17,935 nucleotides of DNA from Phycisphaerales bacterium UBA2421 (GCA_002343075.1 DDRH01000033.1:11197-29131), one strand, 5' to 3'; counted from the first letter of the stretch, positions 1-7,398 are shown. The notes: generated by a model not told the origin, from the sequence alone. Numbers and translations: made by a program.

Positions 1-425
1 GCATCGCCGCCGACCATGATGCTGAGGGTACCGTTGCGCGCCCCAACGTCGCCGCCGCTCAAGGGCGCGTCGAGGAGGGAGACATTTATCGCGGCCAGCC
101 GCGTGGCTAAATTTTGGGTTGCTAGCGGGGAAATCGTACTGTGATCGATGACGATCGTTCCGGGCCGCGCCGAGTGGATGATGCCGTCTTCCCCCACGAT
201 CACGCTCTCGACGTCCGGCGTATCGGTCACGCAGATGCACACGATATCCGCCTCGCGCGCCGCGGCGGCGGGCGACTCGGCCCAGACCGCGCCGCGGGCT
301 TCTAATTCGGCGCATTTCGATCTCGTTCGGGAATGTACTGTCAGGCTGAACTTCTTGCCGAGCAGGTGTCCGGCCATCGGCAGACCCATGATGCCCGTGC
401 CGATGAATGCGATGCGATGAACCAT
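1..425 (-). CDS. NAD(P)-dependent oxidoreductase, 3-hydroxyisobutyrate dehydrogenase family (partial, 3' end outside window)
   Basis: Reading the minus strand from the ATG at 425-423 gives 141 open codons that leave the window at base 1, so only the N-terminal half is present. The protein begins MVHRIAFIGTGIMGLPMAGH, a Rossmann nucleotide-binding loop (GxGxMG) typical of beta-hydroxyacid dehydrogenases. Near residues 119-139 comes DAPLSGGDVGARNGTLSIMV, which matches the family's substrate-binding signature (D-x-P-V-S-G-G-x-x-G-A-x-x-G-T-L). Such enzymes oxidise or reduce 3-hydroxy acids (3-hydroxyisobutyrate, tartronate semialdehyde, glyoxylate-type substrates) in the cytoplasm; the substrate cannot be told from this half, and the catalytic lysine lies outside. 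The gene starts 10 bases after the stop of the upstream kinase on the same strand, so the two are probably cotranscribed. No good Shine-Dalgarno is seen. Confidence 0.88.
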   Translation of the reverse strand, partial: MVHRIAFIGTGIMGLPMAGHLLGKKFSLTVHSRTRSKCAELEARGAVWAESPAAAAREADIVCICVTDTPDVESVIVGEDGIIHSARPGTIVIDHSTISPLATQNLATRLAAINVSLLDAPLSGGDVGARNGTLSIMVGGD

Positions 426-435
426 GCCAGAGAGC

Positions 436-1749
436 TTAGCCGGACGTCAGCCACCTGACGAGCAGCAGGATGTTCACCAGCAGTGACACGCCGCAGACTG
501 CAAGCAGTGCCACCACCAGCGGATTGCCAAACAAGTCCGGCTGCGGAGGCGCGGCGTCGATATCCACCGTATTGGCATGTTTTTCGAGTTTTTCCAGCGA
601 ATCCAGATCGACCTGTTGCCGGGCGTGGTCGGGGGCATTGCCGTCGCGCACCAGCTTCAGGTCGTCGAGCATGTCGGTTGTCTGGTGGTAGCGGTCGTCG
701 CGGTTCTTGGCCATCGCAAACTCAATGATCTCACCGACGCCGGCTGAAAGCGCGGTGTTGAGATGGTCCGGCGGGACGAGTTGCTGCTTCAGGTGCTTAT
801 GCATCACCGCGGTAGGGGTTTCGCCATCGAACGGGGGCCGGCCGGTGACCATGTGATAAAACGTCGCCCCCAAGCTGTAGATGTCGGCGCGAAAATCGAT
901 ATCCACCTCGCCCCGAATCTGCTCGGGGCTGATGTAGTACGGCGTGCCATAAGCCTTGCCGGCTTCGGTCTCTGCGGCACGCTTGTCATCGACATCGCGA
1001 GCCAGGCCCAGGTCGGTCAGTTTGGCGATGCCGTCGGAGGTGAGAATGATGTTTTTCGGTTTAACATCGCGGTGGATCAGCCCGCGCTCGTGTGCGTGAG
1101 CAAGAGCCTCGGCCATCTGAATCATGATGTCCAGCGCTTCTTCTTCGCTGAACGACCGCCCCTCCCCGATCGGCGGCGGCTGCATGAAATCGTAGAGGGT
1201 TTTGCCCTCGACATATTCCATCACAAAGTAGTGAAACCCATCCACCGTCGAGCCAACGTCGATCGCCTGCACAATGTTGTTATGCCCCAGTCGCGCCGCG
1301 GCCTTGCCTTCTTTGTAGAAGCGGTCGACAAACTCCTGATTGTCGCTCATCTTCTTCGGCAACACTTTGATGGCAACGATGCGGTCGAGCGAAAGCTGCT
1401 TGCCCTTGTAGACTGTGGCCATCGCGCCTTTGCCAAGCTTGCCGAGCAGCGTGTAGCCGGGAATCTGCGACTGCCGGCGCTCTTCCAGCGTGCCCCGGAT
1501 GCGTTTGGCCTGGTTGACGGTGATAAAACTGTGCTCGACCAGCAAATCGGCCAGCGATCGCTGATTGGGATCGGAAGCCTGCTTCTGTTGCTCGCGGCAG
1601 AACTCGATCTCGGTCTTGGTGGCCAGGCCCATGTCGATGACGACCTTGCCCACCTCGGTATCGAGGTTCTGGCTGATGCCAAGCGCGTTGCTGTCAGATG
1701 AACTCATGCTTTCGATTCGCCAACGCCCCTGTTTCTGATACGCCGACAT
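436..1749 (-). CDS. Tail-anchored Hanks-type Ser/Thr protein kinase with N-terminal two-helix repeats
   Basis: This 437-residue protein has a complete kinase core: glycine loop GKLGKGAMATVYKG (103-116), ATP-binding lysine in VAIKVL (K128), probable partner E147, catalytic loop HRDVKPKN (226-233), metal-binding DLG (246-248, a common variant of DFG) and activation segment GTPYYISPEQ (268-277). The C-terminus is one hydrophobic helix (about 409-434) followed by three residues (TSG). That suggests a tail-anchored membrane protein with a cytoplasmic kinase domain, although most bacterial relatives have an extracellular sensor after the helix. Residues 32-57 and 65-90 are two copies of a short helix pair (GKVVIDMGLATKTEIEFC... 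and ADLLVEHSFITVNQAKR...) resembling the N-terminal part of GspE/MshE domains. An ATG at codon 15 (1707) is an alternative start; neither start has a convincing ribosome site. Substrates are unknown. The gene lies just upstream of the oxidoreductase. Confidence 0.93.
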   Translation of the reverse strand: MSAYQKQGRWRIESMSSSDSNALGISQNLDTEVGKVVIDMGLATKTEIEFCREQQKQASDPNQRSLADLLVEHSFITVNQAKRIRGTLEERRQSQIPGYTLLGKLGKGAMATVYKGKQLSLDRIVAIKVLPKKMSDNQEFVDRFYKEGKAAARLGHNNIVQAIDVGSTVDGFHYFVMEYVEGKTLYDFMQPPPIGEGRSFSEEEALDIMIQMAEALAHAHERGLIHRDVKPKNIILTSDGIAKLTDLGLARDVDDKRAAETEAGKAYGTPYYISPEQIRGEVDIDFRADIYSLGATFYHMVTGRPPFDGETPTAVMHKHLKQQLVPPDHLNTALSAGVGEIIEFAMAKNRDDRYHQTTDMLDDLKLVRDGNAPDHARQQVDLDSLEKLEKHANTVDIDAAPPQPDLFGNPLVVALLAVCGVSLLVNILLLVRWLTSG

Positions 1750-1892
1750 CGTTCGGCGGGTTCACAGGAAGCAAAATTCACGATAGAAGTGTCTCCGCGA
1801 GACTATCCTACCATGTTTGAATCGTCTTGCGACGGATAATTTGTGTCAAACAATCGAACTTCTCGCAACGTATGGCGGAATGGTGCGGCGGA

Positions 1893-1921
1893 TTGACGAA
1901 ACGACGGACTTTCGCCATATT
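1893..1921 (+). promoter_or_regulatory. Sigma-70-like promoter of the tRNA-His gene
   Basis: A -35 box TTGACG (1893-1898, 5 of 6 to consensus) and a -10 box CATATT (1916-1921, 4 of 6) are separated by 17 bases. The -10 box ends 12 bases before the first tRNA base at 1934, so transcription would start just ahead of the tRNA, leaving a very short 5' leader. Spacing and position support the call; it is untested. Confidence 0.6.
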
Positions 1922-1933
1922 AGCACGCCCAAC

Positions 1934-2007
1934 GGTGGCCATAGCTCAGTTGGTAGAGCGCCAGGTTGTGGTCCTGGACGTCGCGGGTTCGAGTCCCGTT
2001 GGTCACC
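1934..2007 (+). tRNA. tRNA-His (anticodon GTG)
   Basis: A full cloverleaf can be drawn. The acceptor stem GTGGCCA pairs with TGGTCAC (one G-T wobble). The D arm contains AGCTCAGTTGGTAGAGC. The anticodon stem CCAGG/CCTGG (1961-1965/1973-1977) encloses the loop TTGTGGT with anticodon GTG at 1968-1970. The T arm is GCGGG-TTCGAGT-CCCGT (1983-1999). An extra G at 1934 (position -1) faces C at 2007 (position 73); this G-1:C73 pair is the identity element recognised by bacterial histidyl-tRNA synthetase and supports the anticodon reading. The 3' CCA is not encoded and must be added after transcription. The gene has its own promoter and is followed by a terminator. Confidence 0.97.
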
Positions 2008-2035
2008 CTGTTTTTAAGGCTGAAGGATGAAGGCA

Positions 2036-2067
2036 GCGGGATGAAACCCCGCCTTTTTCGTTTTTTT
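2036..2067 (+). terminator. Rho-independent terminator downstream of tRNA-His
   Basis: A GC stem GCGGG (2036-2040) and CCCGC (2048-2052) closes a 7-base loop and is followed by a T-rich tract, CTTTTTCGTTTTTTT (2053-2067). It lies 28 bases after the tRNA and 35 bases before hisF, so it should separate the tRNA transcript from hisF. Confidence 0.75.
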
Positions 2068-2102
2068 ATCCTTCCGCCTTCAGCTTTCATCCCTTTCCAA
2101 CG

Positions 2103-2870
2103 ATGCTAACAAAACGCATCATCCCCTGCCTCGATGTCGATCGCGGGCGGGTGGTGAAGGGGGTTAAATTCTTCGATCATATCGACGCCGGGGATCCGGT
2201 TGAGCAGGCGCGGAAATATGACGCCGAAGGTGCCGATGAATTGGTCTTTTACGATATTTCCGCCAGCCACGAAGGTCGCGACATCATGGCGGCGCTGGTG
2301 AGCCGGGTTGTCGAGCAGATTTTTATGCCCCTGACGGTCGGCGGCGGTATTCGCACCCTTGACGATGCCACCCGGCTGATCCAGGCGGGCGCAGAAAAAG
2401 TCAGCCTCAACTCCGCCGCGGTGAAAAATCCGGACTTGATCGGACAGATTTCCCGCCGATTCGGCCGCTGCGCCACCGTGCTGGGCCTCGATGCCAACCG
2501 GGTAACCGAAAACGGCACCGAACGCTGGGAAGTATTCATCAACGGCGGGCGCACCGCAACGGGCCTCGCGGTGATGGATTGGGTGAAACAGGCCGCAGAA
2601 CTCGGCGCTGGCGAAATTGTGCTGAACGTGATGAACGCCGACGGCACGCGCAACGGCTACGACATCGAGATGACCGCCGCCGTCAGTGAGGCGGTGACAA
2701 TCCCCGTCGTGGCCAGCGGCGGTGCGGGCAAACCCGAGCATCTGTACGACGTTCTCACCACAGGCAAAGCCGACGCCGCGCTGGCGGCGAGCATTTTTCA
2801 TTTTGACGAGTATTCGGTGCCGAAGGTGAAGGCGTTTCTGGTTGGGCGTGGGGTCGCGGTACGAATGTGA
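2103..2870 (+). CDS. hisF: Imidazole glycerol phosphate synthase, cyclase subunit HisF
   Basis: The 255-residue protein is full length for HisF. HisF is the (beta/alpha)8-barrel cyclase that, with the glutaminase HisH, converts PRFAR and ammonia into imidazole glycerol phosphate and AICAR, a middle step of histidine synthesis and a link to purine synthesis. The N-terminus MLTKRIIPCLDV carries catalytic D11, and the second catalytic aspartate, D130, sits in VLGLDANRV. The phosphate-binding loops LTVGGGIRTL (77-86) and VASGGAGKPEH (203-213) are present. The stretch GEIVLNVMNADGTRNGYD (170-187) resembles the enterobacterial form (VLNMMNQDGVRNGYD) rather than the more common LLTSMDRDGTK form. No hisH, hisA or other his gene is in the window, so hisF stands alone here. 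The start lacks a Shine-Dalgarno. It converges with the antitoxin gene, 13 bases apart. Confidence 0.98.
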   Translation: MLTKRIIPCLDVDRGRVVKGVKFFDHIDAGDPVEQARKYDAEGADELVFYDISASHEGRDIMAALVSRVVEQIFMPLTVGGGIRTLDDATRLIQAGAEKVSLNSAAVKNPDLIGQISRRFGRCATVLGLDANRVTENGTERWEVFINGGRTATGLAVMDWVKQAAELGAGEIVLNVMNADGTRNGYDIEMTAAVSEAVTIPVVASGGAGKPEHLYDVLTTGKADAALAASIFHFDEYSVPKVKAFLVGRGVAVRM

Positions 2871-2883
2871 CGGCAAATCGGAG

Positions 2884-3213
2884 TCAGGCGGAAACACGAA
2901 TGCGACCAATGCGCGGCAGTCGCTTTGTGTTCACTGTGCTCAGTTCCCAGTTGGTCTGAAGGTTGGCCCAAAGCGAGGCCGAAGTTCCAAACGCACGGGC
3001 GAACTGCACTGCCATCGCTGCCGACACCCCTCGGCGGCGGTTGCAGATCTCGTTGATGCGTGCAACATCGGTCTGCAGGTGTCGTGCCAGTTGGGACTGC
3101 GTGACGCCCCGATCGTCGAGAAACTCTTTCAGTATCCCGCCTGGATGCACGGCAATAGGAAAATCACCACTCAGTTTGATCGTCGTCGTGACCACCGTCT
3201 TGATCATCGTCAC
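2884..3213 (-). CDS. higA: HigA-family antitoxin (XRE helix-turn-helix), apparently orphaned
   Basis: The 109-residue protein contains the HigA signature HPGGILKEFLDDRGVTQSQL (23-42), followed by the rest of an XRE helix-turn-helix (LARHLQTDVARINEICNRRR, 42-61) and the family's typical tail FARAFGTSASLWANLQTNWE (71-90). In higBA modules this protein binds and neutralises the HigB mRNA interferase and represses its own promoter. The start is GTG at 3213-3211, with GGAG 9 bases upstream; an ATG two codons later (3207) is possible. The codon immediately before the start is the stop of a HigB-like C-terminal remnant, which is the normal toxin-then-antitoxin order. An intact toxin is not present upstream, where the coiled-coil gene sits instead. 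The antitoxin may survive as a plain DNA-binding regulator or may counter a related toxin elsewhere. Confidence 0.92.
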   Translation of the reverse strand: MTMIKTVVTTTIKLSGDFPIAVHPGGILKEFLDDRGVTQSQLARHLQTDVARINEICNRRRGVSAAMAVQFARAFGTSASLWANLQTNWELSTVNTKRLPRIGRIRVSA

Positions 3214-3264
3214 CTAATGATACTCCGTAATCTCAACTTCTTCCGCATCGCCTCCGCGCCAACC
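3214..3264 (-). pseudogene. higB: Remnant of HigB toxin C-terminus
   Basis: Between the coiled-coil gene and higA, the minus strand reads GWRGGDAEEVEITEYH and then TAG (3216-3214), abutting the GTG start of higA. HigB/RelE-like toxins typically end in a pattern like RW(K/R)-x-G-D-A-x-x-V-E-I-x-D-Y-H and directly precede higA, so sequence and position both match. The in-frame codon just upstream is TAG (3267-3265), the stop of the coiled-coil gene, so everything before the final ~16 residues of the toxin is gone. This looks like a deletion or replacement that left only the toxin tail. Confidence 0.72.
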
Positions 3265-4539
3265 CTACGCCGCCGAGGCTGATTCACCATTTCTTTGGCG
3301 AAGTTCGTCCGTCATTACCCGCACCTGTACGGGCGATGCCGGACGTGGCCGATGGGGTTGAGACTGGAGCTGCTGGTCAACATGATCAAGTTCGCACCGG
3401 AGCACGCCGTCAATCTTCGCCGACACTTCGTCCACGCGCGCCTGCAGGCGGTGTTCGAGCCAGTGCACTCCGGCGATGGCATCTTCTTCCATTCGCTTGG
3501 ATTGCTCGCGTATGTCCCGCTCCAGTTGCATCATCATTTCGCCAAAGCGGGGTCGCAGCGCGTCGAGGCGCTCAACCGATTGTGCCTCGGCGCGATCGAT
3601 AGCTTTCTGCATCTCGTCCATCGCCGCAGTCAGGCGCTGGTTGGCGGCGTGTTCGATTGACTCGACGGCCGCACGAGTCCGCGGCCGAATGTTGGCGATG
3701 CGATCAACAAGTTGCCGTTCGCAAAGCTCGATCATTCGCTCGGCACCGCGTTTGAGCTCATCGGCCCGGCGCTCCAGCGTCTGTTCCGCACTTTCCACCG
3801 CGGTGGCGAGTTGAGCTTCGGCTGCGCGCCTGGATTCATCAACCTGCGACAGGATCGGGCGAACATCCAGCCTGGCCTGCGCCGAAAGCTGCTCGACCTG
3901 CTGCGCCACGCTCCGGCGGACCGCTGCAATTGTTGAGTCAGCCTGGGCACTGAACGCCGCAATGGCGTCATCAAGGTGCGTCTCCGCCAAAGATGATTTT
4001 TCCGAAAGCAGGTCGCCCCTCGCCGCCAGTTCGGCCAGGGTCGATTGCACTTCGTCCAACCGGGCCTGCAAAGCCGCCATCGTCTCGCCCGCCGACCGTT
4101 GCACGTTTGCGAGGATGGCGTTGATTGAGTGATGGGCCGTCTCGATCGTTGCGGCGAGTTCGCCATCGATCTCACGAGATCGCGCGTCAAGCCGATCGAC
4201 GCCATCGGCGACGACCTTCTCGATCCGGGAAACGTCCGGTCTTGGGGAAGCAATCATGACCGGGTCGGCGGCGACGCGCGCTTTAACTTCGTTCACAAGC
4301 GTCTCGAGCATAGCGGCACTTCCCTGCCTTAGATCATTCATCTGGCCGATCAGCGGGTGGGCTTGCAAAACCGAAGTTCGAAGTGAATCAAAGAGCACGC
4401 GCAGGCTCGAATCGGCACGATTGAGCTGCTCGATGCGCTGGTCGATTCTCGTATCAAGCTGCCGCAGTTCGTCGAGTTTCTGCAGCACCATCTTACCGAG
4501 CGTAGACATTTGTTCGTTGCCGTTTTGGCTAGCCGACAT
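3265..4539 (-). CDS. Predicted coiled-coil protein of unknown function
   Basis: I do not recognise a named family. The 424-residue protein is almost entirely Ala-, Glu-, Arg- and Gln-rich helix with heptad-like spacing from about residue 12 to 395 (for example KMVLQKLDELRQLDTRIDQR near 16-35), and has no signal peptide or membrane helix. The C-terminal 30 residues are Pro/Arg-rich and look disordered. It resembles apolipoprotein-like or chemoreceptor-cytoplasmic-like rods only in composition, so a structural or scaffolding role is a guess. The start is well supported: AAGGA (4550-4546) lies 6 bases before the ATG. The gene is divergent from the DnaJ-like gene and shares a 138-base promoter region with it. 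Its stop codon directly abuts the higB remnant. Confidence 0.8.
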   Translation of the reverse strand: MSASQNGNEQMSTLGKMVLQKLDELRQLDTRIDQRIEQLNRADSSLRVLFDSLRTSVLQAHPLIGQMNDLRQGSAAMLETLVNEVKARVAADPVMIASPRPDVSRIEKVVADGVDRLDARSREIDGELAATIETAHHSINAILANVQRSAGETMAALQARLDEVQSTLAELAARGDLLSEKSSLAETHLDDAIAAFSAQADSTIAAVRRSVAQQVEQLSAQARLDVRPILSQVDESRRAAEAQLATAVESAEQTLERRADELKRGAERMIELCERQLVDRIANIRPRTRAAVESIEHAANQRLTAAMDEMQKAIDRAEAQSVERLDALRPRFGEMMMQLERDIREQSKRMEEDAIAGVHWLEHRLQARVDEVSAKIDGVLRCELDHVDQQLQSQPHRPRPASPVQVRVMTDELRQRNGESASAA

Positions 4540-4677
4540 CGCGATTCCTTCAGTTTAGACCCGGGCCTTAGATAAGTTATCGGCCGTCGGAGCCGATTTG
4601 GTTGAGCGGGGTGCGATAAATGAACGGAATGGCTAGAATGTCAGCCATAGAGAAGAGCGCGAACGGAACTCGAACAG

Positions 4678-5613
4678 ATGGCCAAACGAGACTATTACGA
4701 GATTTTGGGTGTGAAGAAGGGCGCAAGCGACGACGAGATCAAGAAGGCGCATCGCAAGCTGGTTCGGCAATACCACCCCGACGTAAACAAGAACAGCAGT
4801 GCCGCCACCGAAAAGTTTAAGGAGATTCAGGAGGCGTACGACGTCCTTTCCGAGCCGGATCAGCGCCGAAAGTATGACCAGTTCGGCCATGCCGGGCCAC
4901 ATGGCGACCCATTTTCCGGCCAGCCGCGCGGGCGCGGCCAGCCTCATGCGCATCAAAGCTGGGGAAGCGGCGGGGTTAGCGTTGAAGATTTTGAGTTTGG
5001 CGACCTGTTCGAGTCGATGTTCGGTGCCCGCCAGGGAGGCGGGCCACGCGGGCGCAGCCAGCCTGCCGAGCCGCAGCGTGGGAATGACATTGAATATCCC
5101 GTGACACTCAGTTTTGAGGACGCCGCGCGGGGACGCACCCTGCCGCTGCAGATTCGCGTCGGCGGGAAGGTCGAGTCGATCGAAATCAAGATCCCCGCGG
5201 GAGTGAACACGGGCAGCCGGGTGCGCATTAAGGGCAAAGGCGACCGAAGTGCACACGGGCATCACGGCGATCTGTTCATCATCGTAACCGTCCAGCAGCA
5301 CCCCTATTACCGGCGCGAGGGGCTTGATGTGTTGCTCGATCTGCCCATCAGCCTCTACGAAGCAATCCTGGGAACAAAGGTGACTGTTCCAACCCTCGAC
5401 GGCCCCGTGACGCTCACAATCCCGCCGGGCACAAGCAGCGGCGCGAAACTGCGCATCAAGTCGCGCGGGATCGAGCGCGGCAGCGAGAAAGGCGATCAGC
5501 ACGTTGTGATGAAGGTTGTCGTTCCCAAGGAACTGGATGACGAAGACCGGGCCGCCATCGAGCGCCTGCAGGAAAAGCGTCCCCTTAACCCGCGGGCTGA
5601 TTTGAACTGGTGA
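4678..5613 (+). CDS. Class B DnaJ/CbpA-like co-chaperone
   Basis: The 311-residue protein starts with a J domain (4-70: [20 protein letters not shown]..., with the HPD motif at 33-35) that would stimulate DnaK ATP hydrolysis. A Gly/Phe/Arg-rich linker follows (about 71-136). The C-terminal substrate-binding domains (137-285) include [55 protein letters not shown] and [18 protein letters not shown]. The four CxxCxGxG zinc-finger repeats of class A DnaJ are absent, so it is a CbpA-type protein of ordinary length rather than the main DnaJ. The linker contains a small internal duplication ([10 protein letters not shown] at 81-90 and [10 protein letters not shown] at 121-130). No HrcA (CIRCE) site was seen upstream. 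It converges with the metallo-hydrolase gene, 16 bases between stops. Confidence 0.95.
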   Translation: MAKRDYYEILGVKKGASDDEIKKAHRKLVRQYHPDVNKNSSAATEKFKEIQEAYDVLSEPDQRRKYDQFGHAGPHGDPFSGQPRGRGQPHAHQSWGSGGVSVEDFEFGDLFESMFGARQGGGPRGRSQPAEPQRGNDIEYPVTLSFEDAARGRTLPLQIRVGGKVESIEIKIPAGVNTGSRVRIKGKGDRSAHGHHGDLFIIVTVQQHPYYRREGLDVLLDLPISLYEAILGTKVTVPTLDGPVTLTIPPGTSSGAKLRIKSRGIERGSEKGDQHVVMKVVVPKELDDEDRAAIERLQEKRPLNPRADLNW

Positions 5614-5629
5614 TGGATGCTGGTATGTC

Positions 5630-6550
5630 CTACCCTGCGGTCCACTGACCGCCGATCTTCGACACAACGACCGCCTCCGGCCTATCCGCAGCGGCAACCA
5701 GAAGGCGTCGCAGCGGTTCCTCGGGTTCCTCGTGGCTTAGCCTGAACGTGCTGTGGTGCATCGGCAGAAGCCATCTGGCGTTCATTCGCCGAAACATGTC
5801 CCATGCCTGCTCCGGCGTGGCGTGTGCCGCGACGTAGGGGTTGTAGGCACCGATTCCGAGCATGGCCAGATCGATCTCCCGATTGTGCAGGTGATCAAAG
5901 TGCGGCCCATCTGCGGTATCGCCACCGAAGAGAACTCGGTGATGTTTCGACTCGATGACGAACGCCGCATATCCGCGTTGATGATCGACGAACATGCGCG
6001 GTCCCCAGTGCTTAACTGCCACCGCGGTGATTGTGCTTCCACCGATTCTCACTGCATTATTGGGGTGAAGCTCGCGAAGTTGTCGAAAACCGAGATCGCG
6101 AATGAGATCGGAATTGTTTGGCGAGGTAATCACCGGTGCCGTGCGGCTTAGCTGTCGCAATGTCGGGCGGTCGAGGTGATCAAAGTGTGCGTGGCTGACC
6201 AGGATCAGGTCGATCTTAGGCAACTGGCGCATCGACAGCGCCGGCTGGACCATACGCCGCGGGCCGATGGTCGCGATGCCCCCGCAAAGGCCGATTCGAT
6301 CTGAGAAGACGGGATCGGTCAGAATCGTCATGCCCCCGATGCGGATGAGCACCGTTGCATGGCCGATCCACACCGCTGACAGCGCTCGACTTTCCCACCC
6401 GGACAGATCGGGCGTCGCCGGTGCCACAGCCGGGCAGGCGTGGAGCATGTCGAGCAGTCGCAATCGGCCATACCCGCGACTGAACGGGCTGCCAAGGCGA
6501 ATGAGTGCCGGCCACCGCTTGATGAGATCAGCATATGTGCGCCACGTCAT
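5630..6550 (-). CDS. MBL-fold metallo-hydrolase, NAPE-PLD/UlaG-like
   Basis: The 306-residue protein shows the Lactamase_B_2 pattern. WIGHATVLIRIGGMTILTDP (61-80) is the opening strand pair with a metal-site aspartate. SHAHFDHLD (119-127) is the zinc-binding HxHxDH motif. VKHWGPRMFVD (179-189) and GGDTADGPHF (209-218, with bridging D211) follow, then MLGIGAYNPYVAAHATPEQA (230-249) and LPMHHSTFRLSHEEPEEPL (262-280). This arrangement matches proteins related to N-acylphosphatidylethanolamine phospholipase D and to UlaG-type lactonases; the real substrate is unknown. There is no signal peptide, so it probably acts in the cytoplasm. Its ATG overlaps the stop of the upstream EEP gene in ATGA (6550-6547), implying translational coupling and a shared pathway, possibly breakdown of a phosphodiester or lipid. 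Confidence 0.93.
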   Translation of the reverse strand: MTWRTYADLIKRWPALIRLGSPFSRGYGRLRLLDMLHACPAVAPATPDLSGWESRALSAVWIGHATVLIRIGGMTILTDPVFSDRIGLCGGIATIGPRRMVQPALSMRQLPKIDLILVSHAHFDHLDRPTLRQLSRTAPVITSPNNSDLIRDLGFRQLRELHPNNAVRIGGSTITAVAVKHWGPRMFVDHQRGYAAFVIESKHHRVLFGGDTADGPHFDHLHNREIDLAMLGIGAYNPYVAAHATPEQAWDMFRRMNARWLLPMHHSTFRLSHEEPEEPLRRLLVAAADRPEAVVVSKIGGQWTAG

Positions 6551-7326
6551 GCGATCTCGCAGCCGACGGGATAATGATCACTGGCATACTGCGCGAGTCG
6601 ATCGTTCTCGATCCATGCCTTCCTGATCGCCACTTGGGGAAAGCCGTGGGTGAAGATGTAATCAACCCGCTGGCCAGGTTGCTGCGTGGTGAACGACCCC
6701 GAAGTGCGCGCCACGGCGGGGTTGACGGTGTGTAACGAATCGAGGTAGCCGTGCTCCAGCGCCATCTGAATGGCCCCGCGAGGGAGATTTCCTCCATTCA
6801 ACGTCCATGCCTCGGCGGTGCGGGGCTTGCACTGGGAGGGTATGACGCTTTGCATCGGCGAATCAGCGTTAAAGTCGCCCATTAGAAGATGCGGCGTGTT
6901 GTTATCGCGAAAGATGGCGAGCTTTGAGAGAACCGCAGTGAGTTGGTGCCGGCGGACCTGATCGTCATGGTTCGTCGCACGCGCATGAAGGTGTACGACG
7001 CCGACTGGCATTGAGACACCCGTCGGCTCGACGAGCACCTCTGCCAGGAGAAACCGATAAGACGATTCCTCGCCGCCTCCTGTGGGGTGGTCGGAGAGGT
7101 TTACTGTGTCGCCGATCTGCCACCGTGAAAACAGCGCGACGGCGTGTTTCCGCCCCGCCGCGACGACATGGTCCATGTTAAGCCGGTGCGCGAGCCGATG
7201 CAGCACATCGGAGTTATCGGACTCGACGACGGCGATAATGTCCGCCTGCTGGGCCAATAACACCTCGGCGATCGGGTCGGCCCGGCCCTCACCGCCATCG
7301 AGAATGTTGTAACTCACTATTCGCAT
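6547..7326 (-). CDS. Endonuclease/exonuclease/phosphatase (EEP) superfamily protein
   Basis: The 259-residue protein has the EEP/DNase I-fold motifs in order: MRIVSYNIL (N7), AVVESDN (metal-binding E35), GVVHLHARATNHDDQVRR (109-126), LLMGDFNADSP (D151, N153), RVDYIFTHG (220-228) and ASDHYPV (D250, H251). These form a Mg-dependent phosphodiesterase or phosphatase site. Members cleave DNA, RNA, sphingomyelin or inositol phosphates, and the sequence alone does not tell which. No signal peptide or membrane helix is visible. It is first in a two-gene operon with the metallo-hydrolase, overlapping it by 4 bases. Two hydrolases of phosphoester chemistry in one operon point to a joint salvage or degradation step, which is inference. 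No strong Shine-Dalgarno precedes the ATG. Confidence 0.93.
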   Translation of the reverse strand: MRIVSYNILDGGEGRADPIAEVLLAQQADIIAVVESDNSDVLHRLAHRLNMDHVVAAGRKHAVALFSRWQIGDTVNLSDHPTGGGEESSYRFLLAEVLVEPTGVSMPVGVVHLHARATNHDDQVRRHQLTAVLSKLAIFRDNNTPHLLMGDFNADSPMQSVIPSQCKPRTAEAWTLNGGNLPRGAIQMALEHGYLDSLHTVNPAVARTSGSFTTQQPGQRVDYIFTHGFPQVAIRKAWIENDRLAQYASDHYPVGCEIA

Positions 7327-7398
7327 GAGATTTACGGCATTTCTTCAAAAACCGTCTTCGCGCATTTGGCACCGCCGACGGTGAATCGTAAATCCAAG

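Noticed and set aside
763..1701. 312-codon open frame on the plus strand
   Set aside because: It lies wholly opposite the kinase gene and shows no family motif; such long antisense frames are common in GC-rich DNA.
2106..2909. 267-codon open frame antisense to hisF
   Set aside because: hisF has both catalytic aspartates in place; the reverse frame is a shadow.
4633..5697. 354-codon open frame antisense to the DnaJ-like gene
   Set aside because: The opposite strand encodes a clear J-domain protein, and this frame has no recognisable domain.
7366..7394. Possible promoter TTGGCA-17-TAAATC for the MshEN gene
   Set aside because: The -10 box matches only 3 of 6 positions, so it is too weak to annotate.
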